From NCBI RefSeq assembly GCF_000317105.1, contig NC_019693.1, positions 6,511,227 to 6,575,226 of the forward strand: 64,000 nucleotides of DNA, in the 5' to 3' direction. The notes under the pieces were generated by a model. That model had not been told where the DNA came from. It saw nothing but the letters and a program-made list of their open reading frames with translations, and made no database searches. Below are positions 18,866 to 27,630 of this stretch, in pieces. Position numbers and translations under genes: made by a program. The first letter of the stretch is position 1, and each line of letters starts with the position of its first letter. Origin of the DNA: Oscillatoria acuminata PCC 6304 (GTDB taxonomy: Bacteria > Cyanobacteriota > Cyanobacteriia > Cyanobacteriales > Laspinemataceae).

Positions 18866-19204
18866 ATGGTTGACCCGTTGGAAGCCAAATTTCAGGCATG
18901 GGAAATGGATGCAGAATTGGCCAAGCTGAAACAGATGAACCGTCGATCGCCCTCCGATGCGATCGCTCACCGTCCACAAGCACCTGCGCCACCTGTCAGC
19001 GATAAAATTGCTCGGTTTTACAAAATTCTCGGGCTGAACTCTAATGCTTCCCTGAAAGAGGTGAAGCAATCTTATCGAACTTTACTGAAAAAATGGCATC
19101 CGGATCTATTTTATGAGCATCCAGAACAGCAGAAAAAAGCTCAGGAAGTCATCCAAAAAATGAACGAAATTTATAAAGAAATATGCGCTCAGATGGGGAG
19201 GTGA
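18866..19204 (+). CDS. Small J-domain (DnaJ-like) protein
   Basis: 112 residues from the ATG at 18866, which has a perfect AAGGAGG 8 bases upstream. The N-terminus (1-45) is a short amphipathic helix (LEAKFQAWEMDAELAKLKQM) and an Ala/Pro linker. The J domain occupies 50-112: FYKILGLNSNASLKEVKQSY, the HPD motif at 78-80 and a final helix with AQEVIQKMNEIYKEI. There is no G/F region or zinc finger, so it is a class C J protein that would target Hsp70 to a particular client. Its place at the end of the dynamin run suggests the client is one of the GTPase oligomers (inference; eukaryotic J protein auxilin does an analogous job on clathrin coats after dynamin). Confidence 0.9.
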   Translation: MVDPLEAKFQAWEMDAELAKLKQMNRRSPSDAIAHRPQAPAPPVSDKIARFYKILGLNSNASLKEVKQSYRTLLKKWHPDLFYEHPEQQKKAQEVIQKMNEIYKEICAQMGR

Positions 19205-19264
19205 ATGCATTATTCAACCCACATTCATCCTCTGGTCAGAATTGAGCAGATTTGGTATTCTGCC

Positions 19265-19348
19265 GAGTGGAGTGTAACATCGAGCCAGGTTCTACCCCCC
19301 ACAGGTTCGGAACATCTCCCCATAGAGGTATCCGTTACACTCCAACTC
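19265..19348. other. Inverted repeat between convergent genes
   Basis: GGAGTGTAAC (19269-19278) pairs perfectly with GTTACACTCC (19334-19343), with further partial matching outside. It lies between the ends of the J-domain gene (+) and the SDR gene (-). It has no T-run, so a terminator role is uncertain. Confidence 0.35.
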
Positions 19349-19385
19349 GACTAATTGATCATCACCGGATCAGTTTTCCCCTGTT

Positions 19386-20045
19386 CTACCAGGGTAACAC
19401 TTCGCCATTGGCGTGCCAAAACGTGCCGGAATTATTTATAGTGAGATTATCCAAGCGCTGAATGATACCATGTGCGGCTTCTCCGGTAGAAATTCCACTA
19501 AAATCCGTCATGCGGGTCTGAACTAACCCGGGATGTACAATCCCGACAGCGATTTTGCGCGGTTTCAAATCGATCGCCAGGGATTTGCCTGCCATACTGA
19601 GGGCGACTTTCGACATCCGATACCCATAATAACCGCCCGAACTATTATCCTCAATGGAACCCATGCGACTGGTGACAATCCCAATCTTAGACCCTTCCCT
19701 GAGAAACGGTAGCAGTGCCTGAGTTACCCGCAATGTTCCCAAAGCATTGACTTCAAACTGTCGTTGAATGCTGTCAAAATCCAGGCGATCGAGGCTGTCT
19801 TCTTTTAAAATGCCCGCATTATTGACCAACACATCTAAAGATATCCCCTGCAATCGCTGCACCAATTCTTTGAGGGTCTGACTCGAAGTGATATCAATTC
19901 CAGTTTCGACTCGAATCCCTAATGCATCTAACTCTGGGGACGACTGCCGACAAACCGCGATCGCCGTATCCCCCCGTTCCTGTAACTGCTGGCACAATGC
20001 TAACCCAATGCCGCGTGCAGTTCCTGTTACTAAATAAGTTGCCAT
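19386..20045 (-). CDS. Short-chain dehydrogenase/reductase (SDR)
   Basis: 219 residues, classical SDR. The cofactor loop TGTARGIG is at 7-14, NNAG at 75-78, catalytic Ser near 126 (VTSRMGS) and the Tyr-Lys pair Y142/K146 in GYRMSK. The C-terminal segment VGIVHPGLVQTRMTDFSG is typical of the SDRs related to C-signal/sniffer-type carbonyl reductases. Arg18-side residues do not decide NADP against NAD. Substrate unknown. It stands alone, convergent with the J-protein gene. Confidence 0.9.
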   Translation of the reverse strand: MATYLVTGTARGIGLALCQQLQERGDTAIAVCRQSSPELDALGIRVETGIDITSSQTLKELVQRLQGISLDVLVNNAGILKEDSLDRLDFDSIQRQFEVNALGTLRVTQALLPFLREGSKIGIVTSRMGSIEDNSSGGYYGYRMSKVALSMAGKSLAIDLKPRKIAVGIVHPGLVQTRMTDFSGISTGEAAHGIIQRLDNLTINNSGTFWHANGEVLPW

Positions 20046-20099
20046 GTTTGTAATTTTTTCACCCTAAATCGTTTGCTCCCTATTCTAAATCAATTTGAT

Positions 20100-20318
20100 T
20101 TATTCTTTGAGGGGTCCTTCCCCTCCATCCGATCGCAATTCCTGACCCTCTCCTGTCTTCAGGGATTGAGATAGGTTCGATAAAGGTTTAGAATGATTAA
20201 CATGGCGATCGCATGGCAGTTTCGGATTTTTGATCACGATCCATTTTCCCGTGAGTGGGTCTCGATAAACCTCATAAGGATTTTGCCGCAATTTTTGGGT
20301 GACTGTTGTCACATCCAT
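20100..20318 (-). CDS. Hypothetical protein, small
   Basis: 72 residues from the ATG at 20318, chosen because GAGGAGAAGAGG sits just upstream; an in-frame ATG at 20438 would give 112 residues but has no ribosome site. The recognisable part is VTQKLRQNPYEVYRDPLTGKWIVIKNP, followed by a polar tail. I do not recognise the family. It is upstream of, and on the same strand as, the SDR gene (54 bases apart), so the two may be co-transcribed. Confidence 0.5.
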   Translation of the reverse strand: MDVTTVTQKLRQNPYEVYRDPLTGKWIVIKNPKLPCDRHVNHSKPLSNLSQSLKTGEGQELRSDGGEGPLKE

Positions 20319-21151
20319 TTCCTCTTCTCCTCGATTATCCCAGATGTTTATACTGAATGGGTTTAGACCATCTCTCAGATAAATTTTCTGCCCGATAAAA
20401 TTCCGGGCAACAGTCCAAAACTCCCCCTTTCTTAACAAGCATTGAGAGGGAACTCTTCAGAATGAAGTCAGCAATTTATTCAGCACTGTTCCTCCTAACC
20501 GGAGTGAACAAAACCGTAATTCCTGGATCTCCCTCTTCTTTTTCAAGTTTCCTATGATCGGGGAACCCTTGATGAGGAACTGTGCCACTTCTTAAGGGGG
20601 ACCAGATTTAACTGAGGGCTGTTTAGAGTAGTGGGGTAAATCGTCTATTTTAGAGATGACCTGATGATGACCCGATGCACTGGCAGAATAACTGCACGGA
20701 ATAGACCTTGATTGATTTCTTTATCTGCTCAGGGGGGTAGAACCCGGAAAAAATGCAGTAACCGCAGATTTAACGCCATCTTCCCTCTTGGGAGCGATCG
20801 CCCAAGTCATTCTCGGACCCCTCGTCTCCACAAGAGAAAAGCGAATATTGCGGAGCTTATTGTAGAGACTATTTTACCCGATCGCAACCCATTCACAACT
20901 TACTGCTGAAATTGGCTAAAAAAGCGTTAGGCTTATTTGAGTTATCACTCTAGGGGCAGTCGGGTCATCCGGTGATGAGGGTTGTCACCCACCTCCCCCC
21001 CTAGCAACGCCCCAACTAAACTCTTGAAAACCATTACTGCTTTATTTTAATAAATCTTTCACTTTCGTCCGTAGCTCGGTTCAGTTAAATGTAGTAAATG
21101 TAGGTAGAATTTGCCTGAGATGTTTTTTGTCTTGCAACTGAGTTTATTCTG
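20319..21151. other. Intergenic region without a credible gene
   Basis: If the alternative start at 20438 is used the gap shortens to 713 bases. A 65-codon frame at 20712-20909 (+) has no ribosome site and an unlikely composition. No repeat of the window's families is present. The 150 bases before 21152 should hold the promoter of the MraY-like gene. A pyrimidine-rich CCACCTCCCCCCC tract at about 20990-21002 is the only notable feature. Confidence 0.4.
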
Positions 21152-22198
21152 ATGCCTTACCAGCTCTACCATCTGGTTGCTTTTATCGTAGCCGCCCTTG
21201 TTGTCCTTGCAACAACGCCGGTGGTCAAAAAAATTGGGATTAAAAGTGGCCGAGTTGATCTTCCCGGAGAACGCAAGGTACACCGCCAGCCAATGGTGCG
21301 CTTGGGAGGCGTATCCATCTTTCTAGGGACAACCCTGGCCCTATTAATCGTCTGGTGGATGGGTGGGTTTGGCGTCTTGCCAACTCCGAAAGAGTACGAA
21401 ATTTGGGGCCTCACCCTCGGGGGTCTTGCCTTCTTCGCGATCGGACTCGCTGATGATTTATACGGACTCTCTCCGTTCTTGCGACTCCTGTTACAAACCA
21501 TCTGTGCCAGTGGCGCTTGGGCAGTCGGGGTTCAAATTGAATTTTTAACCATTCCCTTTCTGGGATTAGTGAAATTCCCTGACTTAATTAGCTATCCCAT
21601 CACCGTGATCTGGCTAGTTGGCATGACCAATGCCATTAACTGGATCGATGGATTAGATGGTCTGGCGGCAGGTGTTTCCGGCATTGCCGCCTTAGTTATG
21701 CTGATGGTGAGCCTATTTATGCATCAACCCGCCGCCGCGTTGATTGCTGCTGCCTTAGCCGGTGCAACCTTGGGCTTCCTCCGGTACAACTTTAATCCGG
21801 CCCAAATTTTTATGGGGGATGGTGGCTCCTATTTTATCGGCTTCACCCTCGCTGGGGTCGGTGTGGTAGGTTTAGTCAAAACCACGGCTGTCACAGCGGT
21901 GGTTTTGCCTTATATCATTCTAGCGGTGCCGATTTTGGATATGTCAGCGGTGATTGTCGATCGCATTCGCAATGGCAAATCTCCCTTTACCGCCGATAAG
22001 CGCCATCTGCACCACCGTCTCCTCGACGCTGGACTCTCCCATCGCTTAACCGTTCTGTTTATTTACGCCCTGACCATTTGGGTCGGCAGTATCGCCCTAG
22101 CCTTTGCTGGGATTCCCAGTGGCATTGCTTACGCCTTTGCGGCAACGGCGTTACTCAGCTATGCCAGTTGGAAGGTGAAAAAACACGCGAGGTTATAA
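21152..22198 (+). CDS. MraY/WecA-family glycosyl-1-phosphate transferase
   Basis: 348 residues, about ten membrane helices. It transfers a sugar-1-phosphate from a UDP-sugar to undecaprenyl phosphate at the inner face of the plasma membrane, starting a surface polysaccharide or teichoic-like polymer. Family motifs seen: LADDLYGLSP (metal-binding Asp pair), NAINWIDGLDGLAAGVS, FMGDGGSYFIGF and DKRHLHHRLLDAGLSHR. The last (H-x-H-H-R) and absence of the MraY-specific signature place it nearer WecA/TagO than MraY; the true murein MraY should be elsewhere. Start ATG at 21152 opens on a membrane helix. Downstream cinA is 62 bases away on the same strand. Confidence 0.92.
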   Translation: MPYQLYHLVAFIVAALVVLATTPVVKKIGIKSGRVDLPGERKVHRQPMVRLGGVSIFLGTTLALLIVWWMGGFGVLPTPKEYEIWGLTLGGLAFFAIGLADDLYGLSPFLRLLLQTICASGAWAVGVQIEFLTIPFLGLVKFPDLISYPITVIWLVGMTNAINWIDGLDGLAAGVSGIAALVMLMVSLFMHQPAAALIAAALAGATLGFLRYNFNPAQIFMGDGGSYFIGFTLAGVGVVGLVKTTAVTAVVLPYIILAVPILDMSAVIVDRIRNGKSPFTADKRHLHHRLLDAGLSHRLTVLFIYALTIWVGSIALAFAGIPSGIAYAFAATALLSYASWKVKKHARL

Positions 22199-22260
22199 CC
22201 CTGACTCCGGGGACAGCCACTCCCCTCCCTATCCTATGTAAACTCTAAAATCAAACATTC

Positions 22261-23517
22261 ATGAGTGCTGAGATTATTTGTGTTGGCACAGAATTGCTGT
22301 TAGGAGACATTCTTAACAGCAACTCTCAGTTTTTAGCCCAACAACTGGCGGGACTGGGCATCCCTCATTATTTTCAAACCGTAGTCGGGGATAATCCAGA
22401 CCGCATTAAACAGGTGGTGGCGATCGCCGTTGAACGTTCTGCCCAAGTTCTCATCTTTACCGGCGGTCTGGGACCCACCCCCGATGACCTCACCCACGAA
22501 ACCCTTGCTGCTTGTTTTGGGGTGGAAATGGTCGAGAGAACCGACATTCTGGAAGACCTAATCCAAAAATATGCCTCTCGTGGTCGGCCTATGGCAGACA
22601 GCAATCGCAAACAAGCCTCAATTCCTGCCGGTGCCGAGATTTTACCCAATCCCCTCGGCACCGCACCGGGCATCATCTGGCAACCTCGCCCTGATTTGAC
22701 GATTCTGACCTTTCCTGGAGTTCCCAAGGAAATGTACCGAATGTGGCAAGACACCGCTGTTCCCTACCTCAAAGCCCAAGGTTGGGGTCAGGATATTATC
22801 TACAGTCGGATGTTGAAATTTTGGGGAATTTCTGAGTCGGTTTTAGCGGAAAAAGTGGCTCCGTTACTGGATTTGACCAATCCCACGGTGGCTCCCTATG
22901 CCCTTAATGGCGAGGTCAAACTCCGGGTTTCCGCCCGCGCCTTCAATGAAACCGCAGCACAAGCGGCGATCGCCCCAGTGCAGCAACAGATTCAAGCGAT
23001 CGCCGGCTTTGACTATTTTGGGTGCGACCAAGAGACCCTCGCTTCAGTGGTGGGAGAGTTACTCCTGCAACGGGGTGAAACCCTCGCCGTGGCTGAATCC
23101 TGCACCGGGGGAAGTATCGGCAGTCTCCTCACCGCCATTTCCGGCAGTTCTCGCTATTTCTTAGGCGGCGTGATTGCTTATGACAATTCCGTAAAAATTG
23201 GGCTTTTGGATGTCAACTCAGCGGATTTAGCCCGGGAAGGTGCCGTCAGCGCGATCGTGGCTCAACAAATGGCCCTCGGTGTCCGCGCTAAATTAGGGGC
23301 AAGTTGGGGTTTGAGCGTGACGGGGATTGCTGGTCCTGGCGGTGGCAGCGAGTCCAAGCCTGTGGGGTTAGTTTATATCGGGTTAGCCGGACCCAACCGT
23401 GAGGTGGAAAGTTTTGAATACCGCTTGAGTGCTTTCCAAGAAAGGGACTTGATTCGGCATTACAGCGCCGAAAGTGCCCTCGACTGCCTCAGAAGAAAAA
23501 TGTTAAGAATAGCTTAA
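22261..23517 (+). CDS. cinA: CinA-like protein (nicotinamide-nucleotide amidase family)
   Basis: 418 residues, the usual two-domain length. The N-terminal molybdopterin-binding-like (COG1058) domain begins AEIICVGTELLLGDILNSNS and has IFTGGLGPTPDDLTHE. The C-terminal deamidase (COG1546) domain from about 255 has ETLAVAESCTGGSIGSLLTA, GGVIAYDN and SVTGIAGPGGGS. The C-terminal domain hydrolyses NMN to nicotinate mononucleotide and the N-terminal one acts on ADP-ribose. It therefore belongs to pyridine-nucleotide repair. A small terminator follows the stop. Confidence 0.95.
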   Translation: MSAEIICVGTELLLGDILNSNSQFLAQQLAGLGIPHYFQTVVGDNPDRIKQVVAIAVERSAQVLIFTGGLGPTPDDLTHETLAACFGVEMVERTDILEDLIQKYASRGRPMADSNRKQASIPAGAEILPNPLGTAPGIIWQPRPDLTILTFPGVPKEMYRMWQDTAVPYLKAQGWGQDIIYSRMLKFWGISESVLAEKVAPLLDLTNPTVAPYALNGEVKLRVSARAFNETAAQAAIAPVQQQIQAIAGFDYFGCDQETLASVVGELLLQRGETLAVAESCTGGSIGSLLTAISGSSRYFLGGVIAYDNSVKIGLLDVNSADLAREGAVSAIVAQQMALGVRAKLGASWGLSVTGIAGPGGGSESKPVGLVYIGLAGPNREVESFEYRLSAFQERDLIRHYSAESALDCLRRKMLRIA

Positions 23518-23538
23518 CATTCTTAATATTTGCCTCCT

Positions 23539-23563
23539 AACACTACCCGTAGTGTTTATTTTT
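23539..23563 (+). terminator. Intrinsic terminator after cinA
   Basis: A 7-bp stem AACACTA/TAGTGTT (23539-23545, 23550-23556) with a CCCG loop is followed by TATTTTT. It is short but well placed, 21 bases after the cinA stop. Confidence 0.6.
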
Positions 23564-23778
23564 CAACTTTTGGCTATATATATGGTGTACAAGGGGGTGT
23601 GGCCCCCGAGACTGATCCCCAAAAGGCCGTTTTGTACGGTTGAGTCTACTTGCTCATTTCTCAGGATTCGTTATGATCAAAGAAACAGAGTAATTCCAAT
23701 TCTGTTACAAACGGCACTCATCAGTGACTGCCGTCAAGTAGTAGAGCGATAGCCTGGACTCAAGGAGCTGTCTTTTCA

Positions 23779-23916
23779 ATGGATTATATAGATAACCTAA
23801 TCGACAAATTAAAAGAATGGGCCCGCAAAATTATTGAGGCCCTTCTCGGTCCAGAGGCAGAACCGGAACCGGAACCGATTCCTATTCCAGTCAACGAACC
23901 CCGTCGGCGTCGGTAA
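23779..23916 (+). CDS. Conserved-looking 45-residue small protein
   Basis: The ATG at 23779 has AAGGAG 11 bases upstream. The protein begins MDYIDNLIDKLKEWARKIIE, an amphipathic helix, continues with an acidic Pro/Glu repeat (EAEPEPEPIPIPV) and ends in an Arg cluster. I recall similar very short proteins in other cyanobacteria, but the family has no function known to me. The layout (amphipathic helix, Pro-rich acidic spacer, basic end) suggests a peripheral membrane peptide. It precedes aroQ by 32 bases. Confidence 0.6.
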   Translation: MDYIDNLIDKLKEWARKIIEALLGPEAEPEPEPIPIPVNEPRRRR

Positions 23917-23948
23917 ATTTATAGTATTAAAGGCGTAGGCATCGGCGA

Positions 23949-24401
23949 TTGCTGAATATATTGGTACTGCACGGGCCAAACTTAAATCTCCTGGGTCAAC
24001 GAGAGCCAGGAGTCTATGGGAGCGCGACGTTAGAAGATATTAATCACTTGCTGGAAACCGAAGCCCAGGCTTTGCAAGTGAAGCTGTCCGCGTTGCAATC
24101 CAATCATGAGGGCGTACTGGTGGATGCTATCCATGCCGCCAGGGACCAACACTCAGGGCTGTTGATTAATGCCGGGGCTTACACTCATACGAGTGTGGCC
24201 ATCCGGGATGCGATCGCCGGGGTTAATATTCCCACCGTGGAGGTTCACCTGAGCAATATTTATCGCCGGGAACCGTTTCGCCATCACTCTTACATTGCGG
24301 CGATCGCTGTCGGGCAAATTAGCGGGTTTGGTCCGAATAGTTATCGTCTGGGACTTCAGGCGTTGGTCCATCATCTCCGAGAAAACAACCCATCCGGTTA
24401 A
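23949..24401 (+). CDS. aroQ: 3-dehydroquinate dehydratase, type II
   Basis: 150 residues. It catalyses dehydration of 3-dehydroquinate to 3-dehydroshikimate in the shikimate pathway, as a dodecamer. Motifs: [21 protein letters not shown] with the catalytic Tyr, [36 protein letters not shown], and [20 protein letters not shown] with the catalytic His. The start is TTG at 23949: it gives the family's standard N-terminus, and no in-frame ATG is available upstream. Probably co-transcribed with the small gene upstream. A C5/G5 hairpin with T-rich tail follows. Confidence 0.95.
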   Translation: MLNILVLHGPNLNLLGQREPGVYGSATLEDINHLLETEAQALQVKLSALQSNHEGVLVDAIHAARDQHSGLLINAGAYTHTSVAIRDAIAGVNIPTVEVHLSNIYRREPFRHHSYIAAIAVGQISGFGPNSYRLGLQALVHHLRENNPSG

Positions 24402-24404
24402 TCT

Positions 24405-24425
24405 CCCCCTCTTGGGGGTTTCTTT
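24405..24425 (+). terminator. Short terminator after aroQ
   Basis: CCCCC (24405-24409) pairs with GGGGG (24414-24418) around a 4-base loop and is followed by TTTCTTT. Weak but well placed. Confidence 0.5.
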
Positions 24426-24486
24426 CGAGAGGTGGACGGCACTTCAGATCCACCTCTCATATTTTTTTATGAGGCGATCGGCTTTT

Positions 24487-24656
24487 GGGAACTCCGAAAA
24501 ATAAAATCTTCAAAACGTCCGTTCGTAGTGACGGATCAACGGAGTAGTCCCGTCTATGTAGGGGCGCAATGCTTGCGCCCCAGGGGCGCAAGCATTGCGC
24601 CCCTACAGTTCTTTCAATTGAACGCTTGGATGATTTATATTTTGCAATCCCCTTTA
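24487..24656. repeat. 170-bp dispersed repeat, copy 1, with an inner palindrome
   Basis: This segment is closely similar to 56934-57108, from GGGAACTCC..AAAATAAAATC through GTTCGTAGT.ACGGAT.AACGGAGTAG, a central palindrome, and TTTATATTTTGCAATCCCCTT at the right. The inner palindrome 24558-24606 is GTAGGGGCGCAATGCTTGCG against its reverse complement, the same core as at 26872, 32162, 39331 and 57005. No open frame is preserved, so it looks like a non-autonomous mobile element or structured RNA-type repeat. Confidence 0.75.
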
Positions 24657-24782
24657 CTTTTTATTTAACCCAAATATTGCAGATTGTCAACGGTTAATAT
24701 AATATATAGAGCTTTCAAGATGCCAGACCCTCTAAAAAATCAATAGCTATCAAAGGAGTATGAATCAGCAGATTCTATGACA

Positions 24783-24859
24783 GGAGTTACGGCTAAACAC
24801 CTAAATGTAGGGGTATCCAAGCACATCGCCCCTACATTTAGGTGTTTGGGCGTAACTCC
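24783..24859. repeat. Imperfect long inverted repeat
   Basis: GGAGTTACG plus AAACACCTAAATGTAGGGG on the left pairs with CCCCTACATTTAGGTGTTT plus CGTAACTCC on the right, with a short unpaired centre. The stem is about 28 bp. It lies 130 bases before ndhD; the remainder of 24402-24988 shows no gene. Confidence 0.7.
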
Positions 24860-24988
24860 CCTGGGTCTGCGGTTCAAGATAAAATTCCCTCAATCCCTTC
24901 CCGAAAAGTTAAAGAAATGTTACAAAAGCAGGCATAATAGGTTGAAGATTAATCCCCTGGCCCCTTTAAAAAGAGAAAAATCACTGCA

Positions 24989-26680
24989 ATGCTTGCTGAT
25001 TCATTTCCTTGGTTAACTACTATATTTGCTCTGCCCCTAGTGGCAGCCTTACTGGTTCCGGTGATACCCGATCGCGATGGAAATGTATTGCGTTGGTATG
25101 CCACCGGAGTGGCGATCGCCGACTTCGCCCTGATGTGCCTCCTCTTCTGGCAACATTACGATCCCCAGGTTTCCGGTTTTCAACTCGTCGAACAATTTAG
25201 CTGGATTCCCCAACTCGGCATCAGTTGGACTGTCTCCGTGGATGGAATTTCCATGCCTTTGGTCCTCCTAGCCGGATTTGTGACCAGCATGGCCCTGCTG
25301 TCCGCATGGCAAGTAGACCGCAAACCGCGAATGTTCTATTTTCTGATGCTGGTGTTATATGCAGCCCAGGTGGGGGTATTCATCGCCCAAGACCTGCTGC
25401 TATTCTTCATCATGTGGGAAATCGAACTCGTTCCCGTCTATCTCCTCGTTTGTATCTGGGGGGGACCGAAACGGCAATATGCGGCTATCAAATTTCTACT
25501 TTATACCGCTGCGGCCTCCATCTTTATTCTAATTGCTGGACTTGCCTTAGCCCTGTATGGACCAGGCCCTGCTTCCTTTGATATTGCAGATATTGCCCTG
25601 AAAGAGTTCCCCTTAGCCCTGCAACTGCCCCTCTATGCAGGATTATTAATTGCATTTGGCGTCAAACTCGCCGCCTTCCCCTTCCATACTTGGCTTCCCG
25701 ACGCCCACGGCGAAGCATCCGCCCCGGTTTCGATGATTTTGGCTGGGGTGTTATTAAAAATGGGTGCGTATGGATTAATGCGAATGAACATGGGATTACT
25801 GCCCGATGCTCATGTTTATTTTGCCCCAGTTTTAGTCACCTTGGGAGTCGTTAATATTGTTTACGGCGCATTAACCTCCTTTGCCCAAACCAACATGAAA
25901 CGGCGACTGGCTTATTCGTCCGTTTCCCACATGGGATTTGTGTTAATTGGGATTGCCTCCTTCACCGACCTCGGGATTAATGGGGCAATGTTGCAGATGA
26001 TTTCCCACGGATTAATTGCCTCGGTGTTGTTTTTCTTAACTGGGGTAACCTACGACCGCACCCATACCATGACCATGCACGATATGGGGGGAATTGGGCT
26101 GTTCATGCCGAAGGTTTTTGCCCTCTATACTGCCGGTGCAATGGCATCCCTCGCCCTACCGGGAATGAGTGGATTTGCCAGTGAAGTGACGGTCTTTATT
26201 GGGATTGCCACCAGTGAGTTTTATAGCCTGACTTTCCGGATTGCGGTGGTCTTTTTGGCTGCCATTGGGGTAATTCTCACGCCGATTTATTTGCTGTCGA
26301 TGGTCCGCCAAGTGTTTCACGGGTCCTTCTACGGGTCGAAGGAAATTCCGGCTTGTGACATCACGGATCCGGAGTTACGGGAAGACTTTATTGAGAACCA
26401 AGCGGCAGTTTGTTTTGGGACGAATTGTATCCTACCGGGAGAAGCGGCGTTTATTGATAGTCGCCCTCGGGAAGTAGCGATCGCCCTGAGTTTTTTGGTG
26501 GCGATCGTGGCGATCGGCTGTTATCCCAAAATTGCCATGCAGGTGTATGACAATACGACCGTTGCGATTAATAGTGTAGCCACCCAAGCCTACGCCCAAG
26601 TGCGATCGACCGAAACCATCGGCTTCACAGCACCCAGCCTAACTCCAATGGCAAAAATCGCCGACATCAGTCCTGACTAA
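24989..26680 (+). CDS. ndhD: NAD(P)H-quinone oxidoreductase chain 4 (NdhD)
   Basis: 563 residues, about 14 membrane helices, the antiporter-like proton-pumping subunit of the thylakoid NDH-1 complex (respiration and cyclic electron flow). Motifs: [21 protein letters not shown] with the conserved Glu, [50 protein letters not shown]. The N-terminus ([21 protein letters not shown]) matches NdhD1/D2 types, which work in respiratory/cyclic NDH-1, and not the CO2-uptake NdhD3/D4 types; this subdivision is an inference from memory. A C-terminal extension carries [10 protein letters not shown]. Monocistronic by appearance, with a clear terminator. Confidence 0.95.
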   Translation: MLADSFPWLTTIFALPLVAALLVPVIPDRDGNVLRWYATGVAIADFALMCLLFWQHYDPQVSGFQLVEQFSWIPQLGISWTVSVDGISMPLVLLAGFVTSMALLSAWQVDRKPRMFYFLMLVLYAAQVGVFIAQDLLLFFIMWEIELVPVYLLVCIWGGPKRQYAAIKFLLYTAAASIFILIAGLALALYGPGPASFDIADIALKEFPLALQLPLYAGLLIAFGVKLAAFPFHTWLPDAHGEASAPVSMILAGVLLKMGAYGLMRMNMGLLPDAHVYFAPVLVTLGVVNIVYGALTSFAQTNMKRRLAYSSVSHMGFVLIGIASFTDLGINGAMLQMISHGLIASVLFFLTGVTYDRTHTMTMHDMGGIGLFMPKVFALYTAGAMASLALPGMSGFASEVTVFIGIATSEFYSLTFRIAVVFLAAIGVILTPIYLLSMVRQVFHGSFYGSKEIPACDITDPELREDFIENQAAVCFGTNCILPGEAAFIDSRPREVAIALSFLVAIVAIGCYPKIAMQVYDNTTVAINSVATQAYAQVRSTETIGFTAPSLTPMAKIADISPD

Positions 26681-26756
26681 GGGAATGAGTAGCAAGCTCA
26701 AAGCCCTATTTCTTTGAAAAAGAGGATTACCCAACCTAACGGGTAAAAGTAGTCAG

Positions 26757-26794
26757 AATGCGGACATCTTGCAGCAGTGAGATGTCCGCATTTT
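26757..26794 (+). terminator. Intrinsic terminator after ndhD
   Basis: A 13-bp perfect stem (26757-26769 with 26780-26792; AATGCGGACATCT) has a 10-base loop and ends in TTTT. It lies 77 bases after the stop. Confidence 0.75.
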
Positions 26795-26871
26795 CTTGAG
26801 ACGATTCGGATTATTTCACCGTGGATATAGCGCGTTTAAATCATGAGGGTCCTAGAATTAGAAGACCTATA

Positions 26872-26923
26872 GTAGGGGCGCAATGCTTGCGCCCCTCCAA
26901 GGGCGCAAGCATTGCGCCCCTAC
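26872..26923. repeat. GTAGGGGCGCAATGCTTGCG palindromic element
   Basis: A 52-bp near-perfect palindrome with arms GTAGGGGCGCAATGCTTGCG and the reverse complement around a CCCCTCCAAG-like centre. It is the same core as inside the 170-bp repeats but here without their flanks. It lies 17 bases before the start of the next gene. Confidence 0.85.
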
Positions 26924-26939
26924 GTGAAACAACGATTTT

Positions 26940-27551
26940 TTGTTATTAAATTTATCACCCATTCAGAAGGAACAAATCACCCTGAAATTGTCACCAGACC
27001 CGCAATTTTTCCCAGACTGGACCCAAACCTATCCTAATTTAAGCGACATTGAACAGCAGACTTTAGATCGGGTCAAAGCACATTTTTTAGCCTTGATGGA
27101 AGATCCACCTTTGTTAGAAAATACCGTTAAAATGGTAGTGCTTGCACCCTTGCTAGATTTGGCTGGATTTTACCGCCAACCCTTTCGGATTGAAACCGAA
27201 ACCAGCGTGACCCTGGAAATGGAAGATGAAGGAATGGTGATTCAGGGTCGGATTGACGTACTGGTGCAAAAACATCGACTCTGGTTATTCGTCATTGAAT
27301 CAAAGCGGAGCGATTTTTCAGTCACCCGTGCTATCCCGCAAGCATTAACCTACCTGTTAGGGAATCCCGAGGGCGAGGGTTCAACCTTTGGGATGATTAT
27401 GAATGGCAATGAGTTCTTATTTTTGAAAGCCACTCGGCATCCAGTGGCTGAATATGCCAATTCTCGATTATTTTCCCTCCTCAATCCCGGCAATGAACTC
27501 TATTCAGTCTTGCAAATTTTAAAACAGTTAGGACAGATAGTTATTGATTAA
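26940..27551 (+). CDS. PD-(D/E)XK nuclease-fold protein (type I R N-terminal-like)
   Basis: 203 residues. The core reads MVIQGRIDVLVQKHRLWLFVIESKR: Asp in RIDVLV and Glu-x-Lys in ESKR form a PD-(D/E)XK active site as in HSDR_N-like proteins. The C-terminal part (AIPQALTYLLGNPEGEGSTFGMIMNGNEFLF) also fits that family. It lacks helicase domains, so it is a stand-alone nuclease-fold protein, common in cyanobacteria, with no demonstrated role. The start TTG at 26940 is the first in frame and has no visible ribosome site; a palindromic element is immediately upstream. It may be a defence or mobile-element-derived gene. Confidence 0.75.
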   Translation: MLLNLSPIQKEQITLKLSPDPQFFPDWTQTYPNLSDIEQQTLDRVKAHFLALMEDPPLLENTVKMVVLAPLLDLAGFYRQPFRIETETSVTLEMEDEGMVIQGRIDVLVQKHRLWLFVIESKRSDFSVTRAIPQALTYLLGNPEGEGSTFGMIMNGNEFLFLKATRHPVAEYANSRLFSLLNPGNELYSVLQILKQLGQIVID

Positions 27552-27554
27552 AAA

Positions 27555-27605
27555 CCCGCAGGCTAAAGCCTGGGGCTATACGAACGAAGCCTGCCTTCGC
27601 AGGCT
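27555..27605. repeat. AGGCTAAAGCCT / AGCCTGC..GCAGGCT repeat
   Basis: Two small hairpins in tandem: AGGCTAAAGCCT at about 27560-27571, and AGCCTGCCTTCGCAGGCT at about 27588-27605. It looks like another short interspersed hairpin family and sits between the convergent PD-(D/E)XK and NACHT genes. Confidence 0.6.
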
Positions 27606-27630
27606 AATCTATCAAAACGGCTAAAAAGTG

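Noticed and set aside
20712-20909. 65-codon open frame before the MraY-like gene
   Set aside because: No ribosome site or recognisable motif; G/C skew not like neighbouring genes.
23552-23752. 66-codon open frame after cinA
   Set aside because: It begins inside the cinA terminator and has no coding pattern; the real gene in this gap is the shorter one at 23779.
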